Positions 56,861 to 64,000 of a DNA stretch of 64,000 nucleotides are shown here, one piece after another. The notes under the pieces were generated by a model. That model did not search any database. It worked only from the letters and a program-made list of their open reading frames with translations, and had not been told where the DNA came from. The stretch spans positions 248,001 through 312,000 of the forward strand of contig CAWEPB010000004.1 in NCBI GenBank assembly GCA_963810815.1. The letters are read 5' to 3'. Made by a program: the position numbers and the translations under genes. Each line of letters begins with the position of its first letter. Position 1 is the stretch's first letter. The DNA comes from CAVQWT01 sp963810815 (GTDB taxonomy: Bacteria; Pseudomonadota; Gammaproteobacteria; Burkholderiales; Casimicrobiaceae).

Positions 56861-57337
56861 TTACTTGGCCAGCGGAAATGCCATGGCGACGTCGTAGGCC
56901 TGCACCGCGCGGATCTTGGATTCGAGCTGCATGTAGCGCACGGCCTTCGGCGCTGGCAGCACCTTCAGCACGCGGGTCTGCGCGGCCCGGCGGGCGCGCA
57001 ACTCGGCCTCGTCGGCGGCGAGCAGGTCCTTTCCGAGGCTCCGGGCGTACAGGTCCGACATCGGCTTGTTGAGCGCGATGACCCCCTCCAGCGCGCGCGT
57101 GCGTTGCCGGTTGGCCGCGTCGAGATCGCGCTGGTAATCGGCGTAGATCGGCCAGAACTTCTTCGCCTCGGCGTCGCTGAGCTGCAGCGTCGCCGCGACG
57201 AACGCCTTCTTGTCCGCCTGCACCGCGGTGCGCAGCGCCGCCAGGTCGGTGACGCCGGACACGGCGTCCTGCGCCCGCGCCAGCGGCGACGCGAATACGG
57301 CCACGGCCAGCAGGATGGCGGCCAGGTTTCGATGCAT
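56861..57337 (-). CDS. Exported helical protein, unknown
   Basis: A 158-residue protein with a signal peptide (RNLAAILLAVAVFASPLARA) and a charged helical body. The segment LSDAEAKKFWPIYADYQRDL recalls Spy/CpxP-like periplasmic helical proteins, but the LTxxQ signature is absent. GGGAG precedes ATG 57337. It lies downstream of the TonB receptor gene, separated by a strong terminator. Confidence 0.75.
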   Translation of the reverse strand: MHRNLAAILLAVAVFASPLARAQDAVSGVTDLAALRTAVQADKKAFVAATLQLSDAEAKKFWPIYADYQRDLDAANRQRTRALEGVIALNKPMSDLYARSLGKDLLAADEAELRARRAAQTRVLKVLPAPKAVRYMQLESKIRAVQAYDVAMAFPLAK

Positions 57338-57414
57338 GTTGGACTCCCTCGATTTCATGGGCGCCGCGATTGGCGCGATGAGCGCCGCACAGCGCACGCT
57401 GCGTGCAGATTAGC

Positions 57415-57443
57415 AAAAAAACAGGGGGCCCGGAGGCCCCCTG
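57415..57443 (-). terminator. Intrinsic terminator of the TonB-dependent receptor gene
   Basis: Minus strand: a perfect 9-bp stem (57435-57443 with 57422-57430, loop of 4) followed by seven T (57415-57421). It lies 24 bases after the receptor stop and is the clearest terminator in the window. Confidence 0.92.
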
Positions 57444-57466
57444 CCGAACGTGCTGCGTGCTGCCGG

Positions 57467-60129
57467 TTACTTGAACGAGTACTTGACCGAGCCGTAGAAG
57501 ATGCGGCCGCGGGGATCGCCGTACGTCGGGTCGAAGCCGACCTGGAACGTGTCGTTCTGGGTCGAGAACGGAGGCGGCGTGTCGAGCAGGTTCTTGATGC
57601 CGAGCGTCAGCGCCAGGTTCTTGAACCCGTTGTAGCGGCCCTGCAGGTCCCAGATGCTGTAGTCGCCGACGCGGCGTTCGCCGGAGTCGGTGACGGCGCT
57701 GGGCTCGGTGTAGCCGAGCTGGAACGTCTGCCCCAGCGTCGCCCCCCACGGTCCCAGCGTCCAGTCCAGCGTGATGTTGTGACGCCAGCGCGGGATCGCG
57801 CCCGACGAGCCCCGGGTGCCCACGTAGTTCGGGTACTCGGTGTTCAGCGCGTCCGACTGCTTCCACTTGTCCAGGTACGTGCCGGTGAAGTTGACGCCGA
57901 ACCGGCCACCCGCCGTCGCCGGCGAGCGCCACTGCGCGGAGAAGTCCCAGCCCTGGACTTCCTGCTTGGCCGCGTTGATCGTGTACTCGTTGACGTACGC
58001 GATCGGCGGCGGCAGGTTCGGATACTGCGGGTCGACGTTCGGCTTGCGGACGACCTGCGACGCGAACAGCGCGTCGCTGTCCCAGATCGTGTCCGCGCTG
58101 ACGAAGGTGAACGCGTCCTCGAGCTTGATCTGGAAGAAGTCCACACCCAGCGACAGGCTGTCGAACGGCTCCCACACGATGCCGGCGTACCACTGGGTGG
58201 ACGTTTCCGGCTGCAGCCCGAGGTTGCCGCCGCGGCGCGCGTCGAACTGGCGCTCGCAGTCGAGGGCCGACTGGGTCGTCGGGCAGCGCGCCGGATCGTC
58301 GAAGCTGCCCGAGGTGTTCGTCGTCAGCGTCGGCGGTACAGGTCGTTCAGCGTCGGCGCACGGAACCCCGTGCCCCACGAGCCGCGGACCAGCAGCTGCT
58401 TGCTCGGCTGCCACCGCAGCGAGATCTTCGGGTTGGTCGTGCCGCCGAAGTCGCTGTAATCGTCGTAACGGACGGCGATGTTGGCTTCCACCGTCTTGAC
58501 GATCGGGATGTTGAACTCGGCGTAGATCGCCCAGACGTCGCGGTTGGCCCCTTCCATCGACGGGATCGCACCGGAACCGCCGATGATGTCACCCGACTGG
58601 TAGAGCTCGGTGTTGATGATGTCGAGCTCTTCCTTGTGCCAGTCGCCGCCCAGCGCCATCGCCACGCTGCCGGCCGGCAGCTTGAAGATCTCGGTCGAGA
58701 CCTTGCCGTCGAAGCCGTAGTTCTTGGCCGTCGCCTTGCGGATGTCGCCGCTGACCTGCGTCGCCAGCACCTGGTTCCGGACCGCCTCGGTGTTGTCGCC
58801 GAACGGGTTGACGACCCCCGTGGCGAGCAGCGGGAACAGCGCCGATTCCCTGAAGTAGCCGCTGGGGTTCGATTCGCTCTGCTCGTTCTCGGTCCAGTTG
58901 AACGCGGCAGCGTAGTCCCAGTTCTTGAAGATCGTGCCCTGCAGGCCGGCCACGGCGCGGTAGAAGTCGTTGGTGGCCTCGCTGGTGCGGGGCCCGAATT
59001 CCTTCATCCGCCAGAGGAACTCGACCGGCTTGGTCGGATCGCCGCCGACCGACGAGATGAACGCCGCCGGAAAGTACGGCGACGTGGTGGGCAGGAACGG
59101 ATTGCCGTCGAAGCCGATGACCGGCGTCGGCGAGATGCGGTACGTGTACTTGCCGTTGAAGTACCCGCCTTCGAGGAACGCCTCGTGGTCGGCGTTGATG
59201 CGCCAGGTGGCGCGGCCGACGATGTTGGTCTTCTCGGTCTCGGGGATCGTCTCGATCTGGCTCGCGAAGTCGTAGCGGCACTGCCGCGCGGAGCTGCCCG
59301 TCGTCGGATACGAGAACGGCGGCGCGCAGGTCGGATTGGTCGGGTTGCGCGTGCCCGTCACGCCCACGATGTTGATGTTGGCGGGGTACGAATAGCCGGA
59401 CGTGCGGTTGACCCCTTCGGCCGGGATGTACGCGGTCTTGGAGATCTCGCGGTCGAGCGCGGCCAGCGGATCCTGCTTCTGGTAGTCGAAGTTGACGAAG
59501 ACGTTGAACTTGTCCTTCGTCAGGTCGCCCCAGCCGCCGGTGACCGTGGCGCGCCACGAGTCGCCGCCGCCCTGGTCGGTCGCACCGTAGTAGCCGTACG
59601 CCTCGATGCCGCGGAAGTCCTTCTTGGTGATGAAGTTGATGACGCCCGCGATGGCGTCGGTGCCGTAGATCGCGGAGGCGCCGTCCTTCAGCACTTCGAC
59701 GCGCTCGAGAGCCGCCAGCGGCAGCGACGACAGGTCGACGCCCGAGCCGTCCGAGAACGCGTACGCCGAAACCCGGCGGCCGTTCAGCAGCACCAGCGTG
59801 CGGCCGTAGCCCAGGCCGCGCAGCGACGCGCCAGTGAAGCCGGCGAAGCTGCTGCCGGCGCCGCCGGCTTCGTTGAACGAGTTGAAGGACGCGTTGGCGC
59901 TGATCTTGTCGAGCAGTTCCGAGGCGTTCTGCACGCCGACGTTGTCGAGCTCGGCCCTCGACAGCGTCTGCACCGGCAGCGCACCTTCACCCTCGACCCG
60001 CTTGATGTTGGAACCCGTCACGTCGACGCGGATGTCCTGCGCTTGCGCCGGAGCGCCTGCGAGCAGGAATGCGCCGCCGGCGCCGATCAAGCCGAGCGCG
60101 GTCGCGACCTTTTTGCGTTGAAAATTCAT
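57467..60129 (-). pseudogene. TonB-dependent receptor, interrupted by a 1-base frameshift
   Basis: An outer membrane receptor of 887 residues if repaired. It has a signal peptide (GLIGAGGAFLLAGAPAQAQ), a plug domain (ALPVQTLSRAELDNVGVQNA, LRGLGYGRTLVLLNGRRV, IYGTDAIAGVINFITKK) and a beta barrel ending in the aromatic YGSVKYSFK. The first part (ATG 60129, GGGGGT site) ends at a stop after APTLNDLYRRR. The rest is in another frame (PTLTTNTSGSFDDP onward). Adding one C near 58331-58336 restores the frame. Repeat-rich Asn/Gln plug features place it with receptors often used for peptides or sugars; the ligand is unknown. Confidence 0.87.
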
Positions 60130-60283
60130 TGATGTAACCCCCAGAGGAAAGTGTTGGAAAAAAGGTGGGGCTTTCCCGCCTTTCGTCACACCACGCAAGG
60201 TTACCGTCGGGCACGAAGCCCCGGCAACGAAACCTTGGCGTTGTTACAATGGCCATGTCGAATTTGTTGCAATTTCGCACATC

Positions 60284-60778
60284 TTGCCGATACGCCACGC
60301 CCAAGCCGCTGATCTGCCTGCGATTGTTGACGTCTACAACGCGTCGATCCCCGGGCGGATGGCGACGGCCGACACCGTCCCCGTGACCGTCGCGGAGCGC
60401 GAAGGCTGGTTCCGCGAGTTTTCGCCCGACCGCCGGCCGCTGTGGGTGCAGGACGGTTCCGAGGGCCTCGCGGGCTGGCTGTCGCTGCGGTCGTTCTACG
60501 GCCGTCCGGCGTACCGGGCAACGGTGGAAGTGGCGGTCTACGTCGACCCGCGTCGCCAGCGCCAGGGCGTCGCCAGGAGCCTGCTCGACCACGCGCTGGC
60601 CGCCGCGCCGGCCCTGGGCATCCGCACGCTGCTCGCGTTCGTGTTCGCCCACAACCACCCGTCGCGGGCGCTGTTCGGCGGCGCCGGCTTCGCCGACTGG
60701 GGGCTGCTGCCGAGGGTGGCCGAACTCGACGGCGTCGAGCGCGACCTCGCGCTGCTCGGCCGGCGGCTCGGTCCGTGA
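60284..60778 (+). CDS. GNAT N-acetyltransferase, phosphinothricin acetyltransferase-like
   Basis: A 164-residue acetyltransferase starting at TTG 60284 (PIRHAQAADLPAIVDVYNAS). Its acetyl-CoA site is YVDPRRQRQGVARSLLDHAL, and later AFVFAHNHPSRALF matches the Pat/Bar group. The substrate is not known. A TACAAT at 60245-60250 is a possible -10. The end overlaps the next gene by GTGA. Confidence 0.88.
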   Translation: MPIRHAQAADLPAIVDVYNASIPGRMATADTVPVTVAEREGWFREFSPDRRPLWVQDGSEGLAGWLSLRSFYGRPAYRATVEVAVYVDPRRQRQGVARSLLDHALAAAPALGIRTLLAFVFAHNHPSRALFGGAGFADWGLLPRVAELDGVERDLALLGRRLGP

Positions 60779-61608
60779 CGGCGTCGGCACCCAGGGTGCG
60801 CGCCGCCGTCGACGCCGACGTGCCGGCAATCCTGGCGCTGATTCGCGACCTCGCCGAATTCGAGCAGCTGGCGCACCTCGTCCGCGCCACCGAGGGCGAC
60901 CTTCGGCGCGCGCTGTTCGGGACGCCGCCCACCGCCGAAGTGCTGATCGCCGAGTGCGACGGCGAAATCGCCGGATTTGCCCTCTTTTTCCACAACTTTT
61001 CCACGTTCCTGGGCCGCCGCGGCCTGTGGCTGGAAGACCTTTACGTCAGCCCCGGTTTCCGCCGTCGCGGCTGCGCGCAGGCGATGCTGCGCCGGCTGGC
61101 GGCCATTGCCGCCGAGCGCGGCTGCGGCCGGTTCGAGTGGGCGGTGCTCGACTGGAACGTCGACGCCATCCGCTTCTACGAGGCGCTGGGCGGCACCGTG
61201 CTGCCCGACTGGCGCATCGTCCGGGTGACCGGCCCGGCATTGGCGGCGATGGCCGCCGCGGTGGCGGAGAGCGAACCGCGGTGCGAACCGGATCGCGGGA
61301 ACCGCCCGGCGAACCGCCCGGCTGACCCAAGTCCACCCCGCATCCGCGGGCGGCGCCGGCCGGGCATAATCGCCTGCCCGCACCGCCCGCGGCGGTTGAC
61401 CACGCCCCATACCTCCCCTCCAGCCCGACCTCACCCGTCCCGGAATTCACGATGCCCGACGCCGATCGCCCCCTGTCCTACGACTTTGCCGCCCTCGCGC
61501 CGCGCGCCGACTTCTGGTCGGTGCGCTACGTGGAGGAGGCGAGCGAATCGCTCACCGTGCGCAACGACGTCGCGCTGCCGCCTTCGTTCGCGGTCGACCG
61601 CGGCGTGA
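60775..61608 (+). CDS. GNAT N-acetyltransferase with abnormal C-terminal read-through
   Basis: GTG 60775 overlaps the previous stop. The first ~160 residues are a normal GNAT domain (VPAILALIRDLAEFEQL, LEDLYVSPGFRRRGCAQAML, WNVDAIRFYEALGG). The family should end near 61260. Here the frame runs on for over 100 Arg/Pro-rich codons and overlaps the tldD start by 157 bases. The natural stop has probably been lost by substitution or an indel; the tail is unlikely to be functional. Confidence 0.75.
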   Translation: MTASAPRVRAAVDADVPAILALIRDLAEFEQLAHLVRATEGDLRRALFGTPPTAEVLIAECDGEIAGFALFFHNFSTFLGRRGLWLEDLYVSPGFRRRGCAQAMLRRLAAIAAERGCGRFEWAVLDWNVDAIRFYEALGGTVLPDWRIVRVTGPALAAMAAAVAESEPRCEPDRGNRPANRPADPSPPRIRGRRRPGIIACPHRPRRLTTPHTSPPARPHPSRNSRCPTPIAPCPTTLPPSRRAPTSGRCATWRRRANRSPCATTSRCRLRSRSTAA

Positions 61609-62897
61609 TGGCAACCGCGTATGCCGACGGCGGCTACGGCTACGCCGCGACCTCCGACGTCTCGCCCGCCGGCGTGCGCGCGGCGCTGGAGCGCGCGGCG
61701 GCCTGGGCGCGCGCAACCGCGCGCTGGGCGGTCGCCGATACCCGCGCCTTTCCGCGGCCCGCGCCGCGCGGCGAGTACGCATCGCCGTCGCACGCGGCAC
61801 CGGGGCGCTCGCGGCGCGAGTGGCTCGATCTCCTTCGCGGCGAAGTCGCGGCCGCGGCGATCGACGCCCGCATCGTCGACCGCGAGGCGAGCATGGAAAT
61901 CCGCAGTGCGACGCACCGGCTGGTCACCAGCGCCGGCGGCGACGCGATCCAGCGCTACCGCTTCCTGCTGCCCGGCCTCGCGGTCACGGCCCACGGGAAC
62001 GGCGACACGCAGACCCGCACGCTGCACGGGCACCGCGGCATCTGCCAGCAGGGCGGCGACGAGATCCTATTGCGCTTTGGCTACGACGGCAGCGGGCGCC
62101 GGCTGGCCGGGGAGGCGATCGAGCTGCTGCTCGCGCCCAACTGCCCCGCCGGCCGGATGGACGTGTTGCTGCTGCCGGACCAGATGGTCCTGCAGATCCA
62201 CGAGTCGATCGGCCATCCGCTGGAGCTCGATCGGATCCTGGGCGACGAGCGCAACTTCGCCGGCACCAGTTTCGTGACGCCGGAGATGTTCGGCACCTAC
62301 CGCTACGGCTCCGAGCTGCTCAACGTCTCGTTCGACCCGTCGCGCGGCGAGGAGCTCGCGAGCTACGCCTTCGACGACGACGGCGCCCCCGCGCGCAAGG
62401 AGTACCTGATCCGCAACGGCATCCTCGAGCGACCGCTCGGCGGTGCGATCTCGCAGCAGCGATCCGGGCTGCCCGGCGTCGCCAACACGCGCGCCGACAA
62501 CTGGAACCGGCCGCCGATCGACCGGATGGCGAACGTCAACCTCGAGCCCGGCGACGCTTCGCTCGCCGATATGATCGCCGGCATCGAGCGCGGCGTGCTG
62601 ATGGAGACCAACTGCTCGTGGTCGATCGACGACTCGCGCAACAAGTTCCAGTTCGGCTGCGAGCGCGGCCGCATCATCGAGCACGGCCGGCTGGGCGGCG
62701 TGGTCAAGAATCCGAACTACCGCGGCATCTCGGCGTCGTTCTGGCGCAGCCTCGTGCGCGTCGGCGACGCGTCGACGCTGCAGGTGCTGGGCACGCCGCA
62801 CTGCGGCAAGGGCGAGCCGGCCCAGGTCATCCGCGTCGGCCACGCGACGCCGGCCTGCGTGTTCGCCGGCGTCGACGTCTTCGGCGGCGCCGCCTGA
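61452..62897 (+). CDS. TldD/PmbA family metalloprotease, TldD-like subunit
   Basis: A 481-residue protein with the TldD-type metal site IHESIGHPLELDR (His-Glu-x3-His) and downstream conserved segments (ETNCSWSIDDSRNKFQFGCE, VVKNPNYRGIS, LGTPHCGKGEP). TldD/TldE pairs form a heterodimeric protease acting on unfolded peptides, known from microcin B17 and CcdA processing. ATG 61452. The partner gene follows after 53 bases. Confidence 0.92.
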   Translation: MPDADRPLSYDFAALAPRADFWSVRYVEEASESLTVRNDVALPPSFAVDRGVMATAYADGGYGYAATSDVSPAGVRAALERAAAWARATARWAVADTRAFPRPAPRGEYASPSHAAPGRSRREWLDLLRGEVAAAAIDARIVDREASMEIRSATHRLVTSAGGDAIQRYRFLLPGLAVTAHGNGDTQTRTLHGHRGICQQGGDEILLRFGYDGSGRRLAGEAIELLLAPNCPAGRMDVLLLPDQMVLQIHESIGHPLELDRILGDERNFAGTSFVTPEMFGTYRYGSELLNVSFDPSRGEELASYAFDDDGAPARKEYLIRNGILERPLGGAISQQRSGLPGVANTRADNWNRPPIDRMANVNLEPGDASLADMIAGIERGVLMETNCSWSIDDSRNKFQFGCERGRIIEHGRLGGVVKNPNYRGISASFWRSLVRVGDASTLQVLGTPHCGKGEPAQVIRVGHATPACVFAGVDVFGGAA

Positions 62898-62950
62898 ACG
62901 CCCCGCCCTCCCCTGACGATTCCGCGTCCCCTCCGCCGAGACCCGAGACC

Positions 62951-64000
62951 ATGAACGCACCGCTCCCGCACGGCGCCATCGAAGGCGCCTTCCACGACCT
63001 CGCCACGGCGATCGCCGGCGCGGCCACCGCCGGCGAGACCTGGACCGCCAACTTCTCGGCCGAGGTTTCCGATTTCGTCCGTTTCAACCGCGGCCGGGTG
63101 CGCCAGCCCGGAACGGTGGCGCAGCGCTATCTCGAGGTGGACCTCGTCCGCGGCTCGAAGCATGCGACGACCCGCCTCGCGCTGTCCGGTGACGCCGCGG
63201 CCGACCATGCGGCCGTCGCGACGGCAATGGCGACCGCACGTGCGGCACGCGACGACCTCGCCGACGATCCGCACCTGCTCTTTCCGGACAGCGTCGTCGA
63301 CAGCCGCGAAGTCCGCGGCGGTCCGCTGCCCCCGGCCGAAGCCGTCGTCGACACGGTGCTGGGCGCGGCGCCGGGGCTGGACCTCGTCGGCTTCTTCGCC
63401 GGCGGCACCGTCTATCGCGGCTTCGCCAATGCCGCGGGCCAGCGCAACTGGCACGAAGCGACGTCGTACAACCTGCAGTGGAGCCTTTACGATCGCGCGG
63501 ACAAGGCGGTCAAGTCGGGACTGTCGGGGTTCACCTTCGACGAGGCGCTGTTCGCGGCGAAGATGGACGAGGCGCGCGCCGCGCTCGCATACGTGGCGCA
63601 GCCCGCGCGGCAGCTCGCGCCCGGTGCGTACCGCGCCTACGTCGCGCCCGCCGCGGTCGAGGAGATCGTTTCGCTGCTGTGCTGGGGCGGATTCTCCGGC
63701 CGCGCGCTGGCGACCAAGCAGTCGCCGCTGACGCGGATGGCAGGCGCCGACGGCATCCGGCTCGATCCGCGGGTCGTCCTGGCCGAGGACACGGCGGAAG
63801 GCGTCGCCCCCCGATTCCAGGCCGAGGGCTTCGCCCGGCCGGCGCGCGTGCCGCTGGTCGACGCCGGCCGGCTCGTCGGCTCGCTCGTCGCGCCGCGCAC
63901 CGCGCGCGAATTCGGCCTCGTTGCCAACGGCGCCAACGCGTGGGAGATGCCCGAGGCCCTGTCGATGGCGGGGGGCGAACTCCCCGCGGCCGACGCGCTG
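62951..64000 (+). CDS. TldD/PmbA family protein, TldE-like partner (3' end outside window)
   Basis: ATG 62951 opens a frame of 350 codons to the window edge without a stop. The N-terminal half (SAEVSDFVRFNRGRVRQPG, YLEVDLVRGSKHATTRLALS) and middle (FFAGGTVYRGFANAAGQRNW) fit the PmbA/TldE type. No HExxxH site is seen, as expected for the non-catalytic partner. It probably acts with the TldD-like protein encoded just upstream. Confidence 0.88.
   Translation, partial: MNAPLPHGAIEGAFHDLATAIAGAATAGETWTANFSAEVSDFVRFNRGRVRQPGTVAQRYLEVDLVRGSKHATTRLALSGDAAADHAAVATAMATARAARDDLADDPHLLFPDSVVDSREVRGGPLPPAEAVVDTVLGAAPGLDLVGFFAGGTVYRGFANAAGQRNWHEATSYNLQWSLYDRADKAVKSGLSGFTFDEALFAAKMDEARAALAYVAQPARQLAPGAYRAYVAPAAVEEIVSLLCWGGFSGRALATKQSPLTRMAGADGIRLDPRVVLAEDTAEGVAPRFQAEGFARPARVPLVDAGRLVGSLVAPRTAREFGLVANGANAWEMPEALSMAGGELPAADAL

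Overview
The window is about 70% GC with densely packed genes. Its gene content points to a betaproteobacterium; I cannot name the genus from sequence alone. Supporting signs are the block ilvB-ilvN-ilvC-psd-pssA-leuA, the sigma factor-DUF3619-DUF3106-RDD block next to ilvB, a BPH-type (betaproteobacterial) proteasome homologue, an exosortase H pair, and a ccoNOQP-GH-fnr region. I saw no rRNA, tRNA, CRISPR array, prophage or insertion sequence.

Layout. 1-4 kb: 5' part of a DUF349 gene, then a LytS/LytTR two-component pair. 4-11.4 kb (minus strand): leuA behind a leucine leader peptide, pssA, psd, and ilvBNC behind a long leader. 11.7-19.3 kb: a sigma factor operon, an RDD protein, a DMT transporter with a repeated tail, ppa, a gamma carbonic anhydrase homologue, a DUF2807 protein, an unknown protein and a TauE-like protein. 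19.4-29.6 kb: fnr, fixH, ccoG, ccoPQON, ccoS, ccoI and a universal stress protein; FNR boxes precede fnr, ccoN and usp, so this is an oxygen-limited respiration module. 29.6-41.3 kb: proS, a lytic transglycosylase, gluQ, a BPH-type protease, hslO, a PaiB-like protein, hslR, a MerR regulator, a PilZ-like protein, an acyl-CoA synthetase and an ACT protein. 41.3-53.3 kb: exosortase H and its partner, amiC, tsaE, queG, a thioredoxin-fold protein, gspFED, and an ECF sigma factor with a possible anti-sigma partner. 53.3-60.1 kb: tonB-exbD-exbD-exbB, two small exported proteins and a TonB-dependent receptor. 60.2-64 kb: two GNAT acetyltransferases and a TldD/PmbA pair that runs off the end.

The strongest regulatory observations are: (1) a 32-codon leader with six consecutive Leu codons upstream of leuA, whose promoter places the transcript start at the leader ATG; (2) FNR boxes at class II spacing (31-32 bp from box centre to -10 centre) upstream of ccoN and usp; (3) a consensus-like promoter inside tsaE that creates an AT-rich island and probably serves amiC; (4) an orphan intrinsic terminator and paired inverted repeats beside a MerR/CarH-like regulator that lacks the usual B12-binding His.

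Six genes carry a single-base lesion: ccoP, the BPH-type gene, hslO, an acyl-CoA synthetase, a DUF6249-like gene and the TonB receptor. ccoI (5' end) and the second GNAT gene (3' end) are suspected of the same. In each case the protein is otherwise well conserved on both sides. Draft-sequence error is the simplest explanation, but it cannot be told from real mutation here.
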